Assembly: GCA_002083825.1 (NCBI GenBank)
Contig: DAZV01000028.1
Location: 1-34,957, forward strand
Direction of reading: 5' to 3'
DNA length: 34,957 nt
Source: Candidatus Sericytochromatia bacterium S15B-MN24 CBMW_12
Lineage (GTDB): Bacteria > Cyanobacteriota > Sericytochromatia > S15B-MN24 > UBA4093
Both the position numbers and the translations under genes were made by a program. The notes under the pieces were generated by a model. That model was not told where the DNA came from. It made no database searches and worked only from the letters and a program-made list of their open reading frames with translations. This document shows, piece by piece, positions 1 through 9,182 of this stretch (within the stretch, counting starts at the first letter, position 1; every line of letters begins with the position of its first letter).

Positions 1-304
1 CGAATCCGGCGTCGGCGCTACGCCTGATCGGGATGGTCCTGAACGAGCAGAACGACGAGTGGCTGGCCAGCGCGAAACGCTACATGAGCCTGGAGTCGCT
101 CGCGGCATTCAAGCTCAAGGTGCTTGAGGGCTACGCGCCGGCCTTGCCCGCGCCAGAGCCCACCCAGGCGGCATGATACGACGCCGGTGGCCCGCCGAAG
201 CCCTCAAAAGCGTAGGCGGAGCCACCGGCCCACGATGGAGACTTAGGCAAATACGTTAGGCTGAAACGGAAAGAACCGATTTACACACGTCCGGGGACTT
301 GACC
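1..304 (+). mobile_element. Right end of an IS256-family insertion sequence with terminal inverted repeat (about 280-304)
   Basis: Downstream of the transposase end is an element terminus. Read on the minus strand, positions 304-280 run GGTCAAGTCC ... GTGTAAA. This resembles the IS256 terminal repeat as I recall it (GATAAAGTCC ... GTGTAAA). The neighbouring ABC gene is colinear with its family up to this point and then runs into the repeat, which fixes the junction at about 304/305. Between transposase and terminus, an imperfect hairpin (arms 183-196 and 215-229) could terminate transposase transcription. The IS256 family makes 8-9 bp target duplications. The matching copy should lie left of the element, outside this window. 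Confidence 0.75.
3..176 (+). CDS. IS256-family transposase, C-terminal 57 residues (cut by window edge)
   Basis: The frame is open from the window edge to a TGA stop. It contains LRLIGMVLNEQNDEW followed by RYMSLESL, which is the typical C-terminal end of IS256-family DDE (Mutator-like) transposases. These enzymes cut and join the ends of their own element. Only the last 57 residues are visible, so the catalytic DDE residues lie outside the window and activity cannot be judged. The alanine/proline-rich tail after the family motif is variable among relatives. The matching terminal inverted repeat lies about 100 bases downstream. Confidence 0.85.
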   Translation, partial: NPASALRLIGMVLNEQNDEWLASAKRYMSLESLAAFKLKVLEGYAPALPAPEPTQAA

Positions 305-1560
305 TCCTGGAAGACCATGGTGAGGTGCCGGTGGAGCTCCTCGAAGGGAATGTCGCGGATGTCGACGCCGCCGATGCGAATCGCGCCTTGCCCTCGCGGA
401 AGGTCCCAGAGGCGAGCCACCAGGTGCAGGAGGGTTGATTTCCCGGATCCGGATGCCCCGACGATTGCCGTCAGCGAGCGCTCCGGGAACGTGGCCGACA
501 CCCCCGACAGGACGCGATCGTCCTCGTAGGCGAAGGAAACGTCATCCAGCTCGATCTCGAACCCCGGAATCTCCGTGACCGGAGAGGACGGCTCGCAGAG
601 CGTCTCCTCGCTCAACAGGCGATCGACACGACCGAGGGCATGCTGGGCGGCCCGAAGCATCAGGAGCGCCGCGCCGAGTTCGCCAACCTGTCGCGTTACG
701 GCTACCGTGGCGACCAGGAAGAGGAGCAGCGTCGCCGGCGGTAGCGACCCCCCGAGGACCAGCGCGCTCCCGACGTAGGCGACCACGGCGAAGCTGGCCT
801 CGATGACGAAGCCGAAGATGGAAAGCAGCGGGGACGGCAGAACATCCGCACGAATCAAGGCGTCACGCAGCCGCTCCATGGATTGCTCGAGTCTTTGGAA
901 GGCCTCTCCATGCCTCCCGAAGGCGCGAAGGACCGCGATGCCCCGCACGTACTCCACGATGCGCGCGTTCGTATCCGCCGCCGCCTCCAGCGCCGTGCCG
1001 AGCTGCCGGGTGAAGAGCGGAGTCGTGAAAGCCAGTACCGCGAGCGCGATGGGCAGGGTCGCCATCACCGCCAATCCCAATCGGATATCGATGAGGCAGA
1101 GACCTAGCCCCACCAGGACCGGCAGGATGAAAACGGCCGCGAAGACACCGATGAGGTGGGACCAGACGTCCTCGACCAGCGCCAGGTCAGTCGTGAGCAC
1201 GCCGGCGAGTTCCCCGTCCCGCGTTTTCGTGAAGAAGCCCATCGGCAGATGCCTGAGATGGTCCGCGGCACGGATGCGGGTCCTTCCCATCAAGTTGTGA
1301 GCGGCGATGAAGAGATCGGACATGGCCGCCTGGGACAGCAGCATCCGGAGGAGCGCGAAGATCATGATCCCCGCCGTCGCGAGCCCGATGAGGCGGGGGG
1401 TGAGCCGTCGCTCGAGAGCCGCTTGCACCACGAGCAGCACGAACGCATGGGGAATCGCCACCGTCACGGCCTCGAAGAACGCGAGCAGGAAGCCTCGACG
1501 CAAGCGCGCGTCCTTTTGTCCGGCCAGCCGCTCACCCAGATTGAAGATCTCGCCGATCAT
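256..1560 (-). pseudogene. ABC transporter (fused permease-ATPase), truncated at the Q-loop by IS256 insertion
   Basis: This is the second half-transporter of the operon. Its ATG overlaps the stop of the upstream ABC gene (ATGA), indicating translational coupling. The transmembrane domain occupies about residues 1-310. The ATPase domain begins normally and has Walker A (GASGSGKST, near residue 370), but the protein stops matching just after VFQEV at the Q-loop. The last 14 codons are read from the IS terminal repeat. The signature LSGGQ-type motif, Walker B, D-loop and H-loop are absent, so ATP hydrolysis by this subunit should be lost. The intact partner has 599 residues and this one 434. 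The missing 3' part probably lies beyond the other end of the IS, outside the window. Confidence 0.85.
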
Positions 1561-3356
1561 CGTCCTACCTCCATGTTGTCGAGGGCGCTCGCATCCGCTT
1601 GGTTGTCGAGCGACCAGCCGAGAGCGTCCGTTTGATTGGCCCAGAGTGCGCGGTAAAGCGGGGAGCGTTCGAGCAGTGCCGCATGCTCGCCTTGATCCTG
1701 AACCTCGCCGGCGTCGAGAACGACGATGTGATCGGCCGCCGCGATGGTGGAGAGCCGGTGGGCCACCACGATCAGCGTGCGATCCCGGCCGAGTATCGAG
1801 AGTCCATCCTGAATCCGCGCCTCGTTCTCGGGATCCGCGAAGGCAGTCGCCTCGTCGAGAAGGAGCACGGGGGCATCCTTGAGGAGGGCGCGCGCGATGG
1901 AGAGGCGCTGGGCCTCGCCTCCCGAAAGACGGGCGCCGCGCTCGCCGAGCATGGTGTCGTAGCCGTCCGGGAGCGCGAGGATGAAGTCATGCGCCTGCGC
2001 CGCCCGACACGCGGCGACGATTTCCTCGTGGGTGGCGTCGGTGCGTCCGAGGCGCAGGTTTTCTCTCACCGTTCCGTGAAATAGAAAGACGTCCTGCAAA
2101 ACCAGGGAGATCTGCGAGAGCAAGACGTCGATCGGCAATTCTCGCAGGTCGATTCCGCCAAGTTCGACCGAGCCGGTCGTCACGTCCCAGAAGCGGGCGA
2201 CGAGACGGACGAGCGTCGTCTTGCCGGAGCCCGAAGGGCCGACGAGCGCGGTGACCTTTCCGGCCGGCGCCTCGAAGCTGACGCCCCGGAGCGCGTCTCG
2301 GCCGCCCTCCTCGTAGCGAAAGCCGACGTTGCGGAAGGCGATCCCATGGTGCGCGGGCCTGGCGGCGGAATCCGCTCCCTCGAGATCCGGGGTGGCGAGG
2401 ATCGCGCGGATGCGCGCGTTGCCCGCCAGGATGCGCGCGACGTTTCCCCAGACGAACATGAGCCGAAGCAGCGACATCAGGAGCTGGGGACCCAGCACGA
2501 GGAAGAGGACCAGGGCTTCCAGCGACAGCTCTCCGCGCAGGTGGAGCCAGCCGCCGACCGGAACGAGGACCGCGAGGCTGGAGCCGAGTAGCGCCCCGAA
2601 ACTGCCGTAGCCTCGGCCGTTGGTGCGCATGTATCCCTCCATCCACCCGAGCCCATCTTCGATGGCTCGGGAGAACGCCCCGAAGCGATGGGCGGACAGG
2701 CCAAACGTCTTGATGACGTGAATGCCCCGGAGGTACTCGAGCAAGGATGCGTTCGTCCGATCCTGGATCGCGAGCCAGCGATCGTACGCACTCCGCGCTC
2801 CGCGCGTGGAAATCGTCATCGCGCCGATCGCGAGGGGGGCCATCGCGACGCTGGCAAGGGCCATTCGCCAGTCCACCCAGACGAGTGCGATGGCCGTGGC
2901 GAGGGGAACGACGGCGGCGGCCACCCCATCCGGAAAGCCGTGGGCGACGAACGACTCCACCTGATTCACGTCGTCCATGAGCGTGCGCTTTAGCTCACCA
3001 GCCGAACGTCGGCTGAAGAAGGATAGAGGTACGCATCCCAGCTTGTGGGCGAGCTGCAATCGGAGGTGGTGAAGGATTCGAAATGCGGCGACATGCGCGA
3101 GCATGGTCGAGGCGGAAACAAAGGCGTAGCGAAGTGCGATGGCTGCGATGGCAGCAAGGGCCAGGGAATGGATCTCGGGGAGTTGCGGCGGAGTCGCGTA
3201 GATCGCCACGGCCATCTTCGCGACGATGAAGAAGGGCACGAGGCCAAGGGCCGCCGCGAGCGTCGAGCAAAGCGCGGCGATTCCAAGCATCGGCCCTTGT
3301 AACGCCATGATCTCGGCTAACCCCCCGAGGGGCTTTATCTCGTTTCGAGTGTTCAA
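1557..3356 (-). CDS. ABC transporter ATP-binding/permease, YbtP/IrtA-type siderophore-transport family
   Basis: The gene encodes a 599-residue fused half-transporter: a six-helix exporter-fold domain (about 1-320) followed by a complete ATPase. Visible motifs are Walker A GPSGSGKTT, Q-loop LVLQDVF, signature LSGGEAQR, Walker B VLLLDEAT and H-loop VVAHRLST. The stretch FFSRRSAGELKRTLMDDV and the paired-gene layout resemble the YbtP/YbtQ and IrtA/IrtB siderophore transporters. Related multidrug-type exporters cannot be excluded. The start is TTG, preceded by AAGGAG seven bases upstream. A Fur-like palindrome lies about 65-90 bases upstream, consistent with iron control. The partner gene is broken by an IS, so a heterodimer probably no longer forms. 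Confidence 0.85.
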   Translation of the reverse strand: MNTRNEIKPLGGLAEIMALQGPMLGIAALCSTLAAALGLVPFFIVAKMAVAIYATPPQLPEIHSLALAAIAAIALRYAFVSASTMLAHVAAFRILHHLRLQLAHKLGCVPLSFFSRRSAGELKRTLMDDVNQVESFVAHGFPDGVAAAVVPLATAIALVWVDWRMALASVAMAPLAIGAMTISTRGARSAYDRWLAIQDRTNASLLEYLRGIHVIKTFGLSAHRFGAFSRAIEDGLGWMEGYMRTNGRGYGSFGALLGSSLAVLVPVGGWLHLRGELSLEALVLFLVLGPQLLMSLLRLMFVWGNVARILAGNARIRAILATPDLEGADSAARPAHHGIAFRNVGFRYEEGGRDALRGVSFEAPAGKVTALVGPSGSGKTTLVRLVARFWDVTTGSVELGGIDLRELPIDVLLSQISLVLQDVFLFHGTVRENLRLGRTDATHEEIVAACRAAQAHDFILALPDGYDTMLGERGARLSGGEAQRLSIARALLKDAPVLLLDEATAFADPENEARIQDGLSILGRDRTLIVVAHRLSTIAAADHIVVLDAGEVQDQGEHAALLERSPLYRALWANQTDALGWSLDNQADASALDNMEVGR

Positions 3357-3419
3357 TGCGGTTCTCCTTGCTGGCCTGGCTCTGGCCCGCTCCTTGATGA
3401 AGGGTTGTTATGGAGGTAG

Positions 3420-3443
3420 ATGAGAATAGTTCTCATGAGAGAA
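3420..3443 (-). promoter_or_regulatory. Fur-like operator upstream of the ABC transporter operon
   Basis: ATGAGAA-TAG-TTCTCAT is a perfect inverted repeat. It is followed directly by TGAGAGAA, giving three alternating TGAGAA-type hexamers, an arrangement like overlapping 7-1-7 Fur boxes. It stands out as AT-rich in a GC-rich region and lies where the promoter of the siderophore-type ABC operon is expected. The assignment to Fur is inference; a MarR- or TetR-type repressor could use a similar palindrome. Confidence 0.45.
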
Positions 3444-3581
3444 TAGCAAGCTTACGTTACAGCGTCTACTCCCGGAGCAGGTGAGCGCAATTCGGCGCGC
3501 CGAAGGTTGATTGCATCGCGCATGGGCTGCGATCTTCGTCATGATGAGCTTGCGAGCCCGGTGAAGTCGGCTGCACACGGG

Positions 3582-3587
3582 TATAAT
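3582..3587 (+). promoter_or_regulatory. Candidate -10 element (TATAAT) for the 3633 gene
   Basis: A perfect TATAAT preceded by GGG lies 46 bases before the ATG of the next gene. The hexamer 17 bases upstream (GGTGAA) is a poor -35 box. Similar GG-TATA hexamers precede the tdh gene and the 11006 lipoprotein gene. Evidence is positional and by consensus only. Confidence 0.4.
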
Positions 3588-3632
3588 CCGTTTGCTTACA
3601 CGAAGGATGGACGTTACCCGAAGGCGGTTGCC

Positions 3633-4223
3633 ATGCGCAAGCCAGTTGTCGCAGTCAGTTTCATCACCCTGCTCACCGTCTCGGCCACGGCCATGCCCGT
3701 CGCCGCCAGCCCGGATTCCTTCAGCCTGGAGTCCCCCGCGCTCTCGCCCGAATCCCGCCCGGAGGCCGCCAAGAACCTGACTCTGAAGTCCCCGAGCCTC
3801 TCCGTCGGGCTCAGCCTCGGCGCCCCCCTGGCCGTATCGGCGATGGGAACTAGCCTGATGGCTCTAGGCGGTTACCCGACGAGCGTCAATGCCCTGGGCA
3901 TCCTCGGCATGGCCGTGGGAGCCGCCAGCCCGCTAGCCCTCGGCACAGGTCAGGCCTATGCTGGGGACCCGCAACGCGGTCTATGGGTGGGTCTCGGGAC
4001 TTACGGGGCCATGGTCGGCGGACTGGCCCTGGGATTGGGCGTGGCCTATGCCGCTTACCCACAGGCCATGTCGGCGGGTGGCCAGTCGGCCGGCTTCGGC
4101 TTTGCCTTGATAGCGCTTCCCATCTCGTCCGTCGTGACGGTGGGCTACACGATCTGGGCCTTGATGGACGCACACCGGACGGCCGTGAGGACGAACGAGA
4201 CGCTTCAAGGCTCTTTGCCGTAG
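3633..4223 (+). CDS. Hypothetical exported membrane protein
   Basis: A 196-residue protein starts at the ATG preceded by AAGGCGG. An earlier in-frame start would put about 40 extra residues before an obvious signal peptide (MRKPVVAVSFITLLTVSATA, cleavage predicted after PVAA). The mature part begins with a Ser/Pro-rich stretch. Three or four glycine/alanine-rich hydrophobic segments follow (about residues 58-78, 86-108, 120-145 and 155-178), with AHRTAVRTNE near the end. I recognise no family. It is divergent from the iron-type ABC operon and shares the intergenic region containing the Fur-like palindrome, so co-regulation is possible but unproven. Confidence 0.6.
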   Translation: MRKPVVAVSFITLLTVSATAMPVAASPDSFSLESPALSPESRPEAAKNLTLKSPSLSVGLSLGAPLAVSAMGTSLMALGGYPTSVNALGILGMAVGAASPLALGTGQAYAGDPQRGLWVGLGTYGAMVGGLALGLGVAYAAYPQAMSAGGQSAGFGFALIALPISSVVTVGYTIWALMDAHRTAVRTNETLQGSLP

Positions 4224-4259
4224 CCCGCTGGCCTGACCGACGAAGCCCTCAAGGGCCGT

Positions 4260-4289
4260 TTGATGGCTACTGGGGAGATCAGGTATACT
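4260..4289 (+). promoter_or_regulatory. Candidate sigma-70-type promoter for tdh-kbl
   Basis: TTGATG and TATACT are separated by 18 bases. Transcription would start near 4296, about 50 bases before the tdh start codon. This is the best hexamer pair upstream of the operon. No operator-like repeat is visible. Confidence 0.45.
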
Positions 4290-4344
4290 CAAGGGGCGGA
4301 GTTTCGGCTCCGGCCCTTGTTTTCAAGCTGTAAAGAAGGTCCCC

Positions 4345-5424
4345 ATGCTCAAGACCGCAGCGATCGATAAAGGTGTTGAAATGGCCCCGATCCCGGACAT
4401 GATGAAGGCGATCGCCAAGACCGAGGCCGGACCCGGCGCGAAGCTCGTCACCGTCCCGGTCCCCGCCATCGGCTCCCGCGACGTGCTGGTCAAGGTCGAC
4501 GCCACCGCCGTCTGCGGCACCGACCTGCATATCTATTCCTGGGACGCCTGGAGCCAGGGGCGGGTCAAGCCCCCCTTGATCATCGGCCATGAGTTCGGAG
4601 GCACCGTCGTCGCCGTCGGCGACGAGGTGATCGACGTCGCCCTCGGCGACTACGTCTCGGCCGAGACCCATGTGGTCTGCGGCACCTGCTACCAGTGCCG
4701 TACCGGCGACAAGCACATCTGCGCCAACACCCGGATCCTGGGCGTCGACATCTCCGGCTGCTACGCCGAGTACGTCGCCATCCCCGCCAAGAACGCCTGG
4801 AAGAACCGGGCCACGCTTCCCCTGGAATGGGCCGCCTTGCAGGAACCCCTGGGCAACGCCGTCCACACGGTGCTGGCAGGTGACGTCGCCGGTCGGTCGG
4901 TCGCCATCATCGGCTGCGGCCCCATCGGCATCATGGCGGCGGGAGTCGCCAAGGCCTGCGGAGCCTCCGCGGTCTTCGCCATCGACCTGAACGCCTATCG
5001 CCTGGACCTCGCCATGAAGATGGGAGCCACCCGCGCCATCAAGGCCGACGAGGAGGACGCGATAGCCGCCATCCTCGCCGAAGTCCCCGGCGGAGTGGAC
5101 GTCGTCTGCGAGATGTCCGGCAATCCCAAGGCCATGCGCGACGGCTTCAAGATGATCCGTAACGGCGGCCGCTACTCGATCCTCGGCATCCCCTCCACGG
5201 ATGTCCCGCTAGACATCGCCGAAATCGTCTTCAAGGGCATCACCATCCAGGGCATCACCGGTCGCAAGATGTACCAGACCTGGTACCAGGTCGCCAATCT
5301 GCTGAATTCGGGCCAGCTCGATCTCAGCCCCATGATCACCCACCGCATGCCCCTCGAAGACGTCGAGGCCGCCATGGCCCTCATGAAGGCCGGCCTCTGC
5401 GGCAAGGTCATCCTAACACCCTAG
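4345..5424 (+). CDS. tdh: L-threonine 3-dehydrogenase
   Basis: A cytosolic zinc-dependent medium-chain dehydrogenase that oxidises L-threonine to 2-amino-3-oxobutyrate with NAD+. The 359-residue length is near normal for Tdh. Visible residues: catalytic-zinc Cys57 in [10 protein letters not shown] and the GHE pair at 81-83; structural-zinc cysteines 112, 115, 118 and 126; nucleotide-binding GCGPIG at 190-195; C-terminal LSPMITHR and GKVIL as in known Tdh proteins. The start has AAGAAGG upstream. In-frame ATGs at 4381 and 4399/4402 are alternatives, since most Tdh proteins begin at the MMKA that these would give. It lies 64 bases before kbl, the next enzyme of the pathway. Confidence 0.93.
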   Translation: MLKTAAIDKGVEMAPIPDMMKAIAKTEAGPGAKLVTVPVPAIGSRDVLVKVDATAVCGTDLHIYSWDAWSQGRVKPPLIIGHEFGGTVVAVGDEVIDVALGDYVSAETHVVCGTCYQCRTGDKHICANTRILGVDISGCYAEYVAIPAKNAWKNRATLPLEWAALQEPLGNAVHTVLAGDVAGRSVAIIGCGPIGIMAAGVAKACGASAVFAIDLNAYRLDLAMKMGATRAIKADEEDAIAAILAEVPGGVDVVCEMSGNPKAMRDGFKMIRNGGRYSILGIPSTDVPLDIAEIVFKGITIQGITGRKMYQTWYQVANLLNSGQLDLSPMITHRMPLEDVEAAMALMKAGLCGKVILTP

Positions 5425-5488
5425 CGCCTGCGGCTATTTTCCCTCTTTCGGCCCTGAAGAAACGTTTTTTGCGATAAGGAGAACCCGC

Positions 5489-6694
5489 ATGTCAGATAAC
5501 CCGTTGGCCTACCTCGATGCCGAGCTGGACGATCTCAAGGAACGCGGCCTCTTCCGCTCCTTGCGGGTCCTCGAGGGGCGCCAGGCGGCCGAGACGACCT
5601 TCGATGGCAAGCATGTCATCAACCTCTCCTCCAACAACTACCTGGGCCTGACCACCCACCCGAAGCTGATTGCCGCCGCCCACGACGCGATCGATCGATA
5701 CGGGGCGGGCTCGGGCTCGGTCCGTACCATCGCGGGCACCATGAGCCAGCACATGGAGCTCGAGGCCAAGATCGCGGCCTTCAAGCACACCGAAGCCGCC
5801 CTGGTCTTCCAGTCGGGCTTCACCGCCAACGCCGGAGTCGTCTCCTCGGTGCTCGGCAAGGAGGACGTGATCATCTCGGATGAGCTCAACCATGCGAGCA
5901 TCATCGATGGCTGCCGTCTCAGCCGGGCCAAGATCGCGGTCTTCAAGCACAAGGACGTGGTCGATCTGCGGCGGGTACTCTCGGAGACCCAGGGCAAGTA
6001 CCGCCACACGCTGGTCATCACCGACGGCGTCTTCTCGATGGACGGCGACATCGCGCCCCTCGCCGATATCGTGGAAGTCGCCGAGCAGTTCAAGGCCATC
6101 ATCATGGTCGATGACGCCCATGCCTCGGGCGTCATGGGAAATCAGGGCCGCGGCACGGTCGATCACTTCGGGCTTCACGGCCGGGTTCACATCCAGGTCG
6201 GCACGCTTTCCAAGGCCATTGGCTGCCTGGGTGGCTACGTGGCGGGCTCGCGCGCGCTTGTCGATTACCTGATCCACAAGGCGCGGCCGTTCCTGTTCTC
6301 GACCTCGCACCCGCCTGCCGTCACGGGGGCGGCGATCGCCGCCTTCGAACTGCTGCAGGAGGATCCCACCCTCATGGAGCGGCTCTGGGACAACACCCGC
6401 TACTTCAAGGCGGGCCTCGAGGCCCTGGGCTTCGATACCTCCGGCTCGGAGACCCCCATCACTCCCGTCATCGCGGGAGATGCCAAGCTCGCCATGCAGC
6501 TCTCGGATCGCCTCTTCGAAGAAGGGATTTTCGCGCAGGGAATCGGCTTCCCCACGGTGCCCAACGAGAAGAGCCGGGTGCGAACCATCGTGACCGCCAC
6601 CCATACCCGCGAGGAACTCGATCTGGCGCTGAAGGCCTTCGAAAAGGTCGGCCTCGAACTCGGCCTGATCGGTGCAAAGGCCCTGGCTCGTTAG
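5489..6694 (+). CDS. kbl: Glycine C-acetyltransferase (2-amino-3-ketobutyrate CoA ligase)
   Basis: A PLP-dependent alpha-oxoamine synthase that splits 2-amino-3-oxobutyrate with CoA into glycine and acetyl-CoA. The 401 residues match the family. Landmarks are NNYLGL near the start, [11 protein letters not shown], the [11 protein letters not shown] and DDAHASG blocks, and [12 protein letters not shown] with the PLP-binding lysine. The family also contains BioF, but the adjacent upstream tdh makes Kbl the better call. AAGGAGAA lies five bases before the ATG. With tdh it forms the threonine-to-glycine route feeding one-carbon and acetyl-CoA pools. The operon ends at a long perfect hairpin. Confidence 0.93.
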   Translation: MSDNPLAYLDAELDDLKERGLFRSLRVLEGRQAAETTFDGKHVINLSSNNYLGLTTHPKLIAAAHDAIDRYGAGSGSVRTIAGTMSQHMELEAKIAAFKHTEAALVFQSGFTANAGVVSSVLGKEDVIISDELNHASIIDGCRLSRAKIAVFKHKDVVDLRRVLSETQGKYRHTLVITDGVFSMDGDIAPLADIVEVAEQFKAIIMVDDAHASGVMGNQGRGTVDHFGLHGRVHIQVGTLSKAIGCLGGYVAGSRALVDYLIHKARPFLFSTSHPPAVTGAAIAAFELLQEDPTLMERLWDNTRYFKAGLEALGFDTSGSETPITPVIAGDAKLAMQLSDRLFEEGIFAQGIGFPTVPNEKSRVRTIVTATHTREELDLALKAFEKVGLELGLIGAKALAR

Positions 6695-6710
6695 CCTTCT
6701 TTCCGTTGAC

Positions 6711-6762
6711 CCCGCATGAAGCGAGAGGCCGTCCATCAGGACGGCCTCTCGCTTCATGCGGG
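6711..6762. terminator. 24-bp perfect hairpin between convergent kbl and chemoreceptor genes
   Basis: Two 24-base arms (6711-6734 and 6739-6762) are exact inverted copies around an ATCA tetraloop. It sits between two convergent stop codons, 16 bases after kbl and 5 bases before the receptor stop. No T-tract follows on either strand, so it differs from a textbook intrinsic terminator. It may work as a bidirectional terminator or as an mRNA 3'-end protector. Confidence 0.7.
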
Positions 6763-6767
6763 GGAGT

Positions 6768-9179
6768 CTAGCGGTGCAGACTCGTGCTCGGGGCGGCGCT
6801 GACGGTCAGCTGGAGTTCGGCCTCCCGGAAGAACGCGATCTCGTCGAGCAGCTTGCGGGCTTCACCCTGAAGCGCTCCCGAGATCTGGCGGACGTCCTCG
6901 ACCGCCGTCACCACGTGGTCGGCGCCGGTCCGCTGTTCGGCGGTAGCAGCGCTCACTTGCTGGGTCAGGGTGGCCATGGCATGGATTGCCCGGTTGATCT
7001 GATCCGAGCCGTGGGCCTGCTCCGTGGTTGCCACGCTCACCTGGTGGGTCAGCGCGCTCATGGAGCCTACGGCGTCGGTGATCTGGCGAGCCGCGCGGTT
7101 CTGCTCGCTCGTTGCCTGGGTTATCTCGCGCATGATCGCCGTGACCTGATTCACGGAGCGGACGATGGCCTCCAGGGATTCGCCGGCCGTCCGGGTGAGC
7201 GTGGTTCCTTCCTGGATGGCCCTTTCGCTCTGCTTGGTGGAGTGAACGGCCTGCTGGGTCTCCCGCTGGATGCCCTTGATGAGGTCTCCGATCTCGCGGG
7301 TGGCCTTGGCGGAACGCTCGGCGAGCTTGCGGACCTCGTCGGCCACCACCGCGAAGCCCCTACCCGCGTCGCCGGCTCGCGCGGCCTCGATGGCCGCGTT
7401 GAGCGCCAGCAAGTTGGTTTGCTCGGCGATGTCGTCGATCACCTCGACGATCTGGCCGATCTCCACGGAGTTCTTTCCGAGGCTCTCGATGGAGGAGACG
7501 ACTTCCCCCATGGCCAGCTGGATCTGCGCCATCCCGTCGACGCTCTTCGAGACGGCCGTCTGGCCTTTCTGCGCCGCCTCGGCGGAGGTTTCGGCCATCG
7601 CGTTGGCCTGGGTGACGTTCCCCGCCACCTGCTGGATGCTGGCCGCCATCTCCTCGATGCTGGCCGAGGTCTGGTTCACGGCAGCGGCCAGGGTGTCGGC
7701 GTTGCTCGCGACCTGCTGGATGCTGGCCGTCATCTCCTCGATGCTGGCCGAGGTCTCCTCCACCGAGGCCGCGAGGTTATGCGCGTTGCCCGCGACATGC
7801 CGGATACTGGCGGCCATCTCCTCCATGCTCGAGGAGGTTTCCTCCACCGCCTGGCCTGCCTGGACCGAGGCCTCCGAGACGCTTTCGGCGGAGCCCCGCA
7901 CCTGCCGGATGATCCCGCGCAGGCTCGTCTGCATGGAGTGAACGGCGTTGCCGAGCTGGTCGCGTTCGCTCTGGGGCGTGACGTCTCGCGACAGGTCCCC
8001 CTTCGCGATGGCCTCGACGCTCTGGGACATGCGCGAGAAGTAGTCCATGGCCTGGCGGAAGGCATGGATCATCCGGTTGAACTCGTTGCCGGTGTTCGCC
8101 CCGATCTGCTCGGGAACGAGTTCCTGGACGCGCGAGAGTTCACCCTTGGCGATCGCCTCGCACGCGAGGACCAGCGGATCCAGCAGGCGCATCGCCGTGC
8201 CGACGAGCCAGTTGAGGAGGATGCCGATGAAGAGGATGCCTGCCATCCCGATGCCCACGAGCACCAGGATGCGCCGCATGATGGGAGCGACGACCTCCGA
8301 CTCCTCGACCAGGAGCGCCACCGTCCAGTTGCCGGTTTTCACCGGAGCGTAGAACATCCGGGCCTTCTGGCCGCCGAAGGGACTATCCAGGGTCTTCACC
8401 CCGCTCTTTCCCGCGGCGATCGCCTCCCCGAAGGCTGCCTTGAGCTTCGGGTCGTCCTTGATCGGCTTGGCCAGCAAGGCTTCATCCGGGGTTGCCACGA
8501 AGCTCCCCTGGGAGGACAGTACGGCGAACTTGGCGCTTTCGTAAGGCTTGATGGCCTGGAGCGAACGGTTGATGTCGTTGAGGCTCATGTCCACGCCGGA
8601 GATGCCTTGGAAGCGGCCGTCGATCACGAGCGGGGAACCGAAGGAGGCGAGCAATACACCCTCGTAGAGGTAAGGCTCGGTGATCACCGGCTTGAGGGTC
8701 TTCTCGGGCGTGGCATAGATCTCCAGGCCGTCGAGATCGACGACGGGATCCAGCGTGAGGCTGCCGGTGAACCGGTTCCAGTAGGGGACGAAGCGTCCGT
8801 CAACCATTCCCTTCCGGCCGTCCCATGCGGCGTCCTTCCCGTCGGCGTTGGGCTCGTAGTTGAAGTAGCTGCCGATGATGTCGGGGTTCTGTTCGAGGAC
8901 GCGCTTCATGAAGTCCAGCGAGGCCTGGCGATCGCCGAACCCGCCGCTATGCTGCATGTCCCCCAGGGTCTGGGCAAGGGTCGCGGCACGCTGGTTCCGA
9001 CCATCGAGCTGGCTGGCGATTCGCTCGACCGTCAGCATGCCGTTCCGCTCGACCGCCTCCATGCCGGAGGTCCAGAACCATCCCGCGATGAGCACGTCCA
9101 TCAGGATCAGCAGCACGGCCATGCCGAGCCCCGCCTTCAGGCTGATGGCGAATTTGACGCTATGCCGGTTGAGCCGCAT
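6768..9179 (-). CDS. Methyl-accepting chemotaxis protein with Cache sensor and two HAMP units
   Basis: An 803-residue transmembrane chemoreceptor. It has an N-terminal membrane helix (about 14-36) and a periplasmic double-Cache-like sensor (about 40-300, with [18 protein letters not shown] and [10 protein letters not shown]). A second membrane helix (about 305-327) is followed by two HAMP-like units, each with an EAIAKG(E/D)LSR motif. The cytoplasmic signalling coiled coil has the conserved tip [18 protein letters not shown]. Between HAMP and tip lie three 28-residue repeats. The sensor class usually binds small ligands such as amino acids or organic acids. The ATG is three bases after the stop of the preceding secreted-protein gene, with GGGAGG inside that gene's end, so the two are co-translated. 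No che genes are in the window. Confidence 0.93.
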   Translation of the reverse strand: MRLNRHSVKFAISLKAGLGMAVLLILMDVLIAGWFWTSGMEAVERNGMLTVERIASQLDGRNQRAATLAQTLGDMQHSGGFGDRQASLDFMKRVLEQNPDIIGSYFNYEPNADGKDAAWDGRKGMVDGRFVPYWNRFTGSLTLDPVVDLDGLEIYATPEKTLKPVITEPYLYEGVLLASFGSPLVIDGRFQGISGVDMSLNDINRSLQAIKPYESAKFAVLSSQGSFVATPDEALLAKPIKDDPKLKAAFGEAIAAGKSGVKTLDSPFGGQKARMFYAPVKTGNWTVALLVEESEVVAPIMRRILVLVGIGMAGILFIGILLNWLVGTAMRLLDPLVLACEAIAKGELSRVQELVPEQIGANTGNEFNRMIHAFRQAMDYFSRMSQSVEAIAKGDLSRDVTPQSERDQLGNAVHSMQTSLRGIIRQVRGSAESVSEASVQAGQAVEETSSSMEEMAASIRHVAGNAHNLAASVEETSASIEEMTASIQQVASNADTLAAAVNQTSASIEEMAASIQQVAGNVTQANAMAETSAEAAQKGQTAVSKSVDGMAQIQLAMGEVVSSIESLGKNSVEIGQIVEVIDDIAEQTNLLALNAAIEAARAGDAGRGFAVVADEVRKLAERSAKATREIGDLIKGIQRETQQAVHSTKQSERAIQEGTTLTRTAGESLEAIVRSVNQVTAIMREITQATSEQNRAARQITDAVGSMSALTHQVSVATTEQAHGSDQINRAIHAMATLTQQVSAATAEQRTGADHVVTAVEDVRQISGALQGEARKLLDEIAFFREAELQLTVSAAPSTSLHR
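7590..7841 (-). repeat. Three tandem 84-bp repeats in the chemoreceptor coiled coil
   Basis: Units at 7841-7758, 7757-7674 and 7673-7590 each encode 28 residues of the type (E/Q)TS(A/S)S(I/M)EEM(A/T)ASI..VA.N. Twenty-eight residues equal four heptads, so gain or loss of a unit would keep coiled-coil register. This suggests recent internal duplication and a possible site of length variation. Confidence 0.8.
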
Positions 9180-9182
9180 CGC

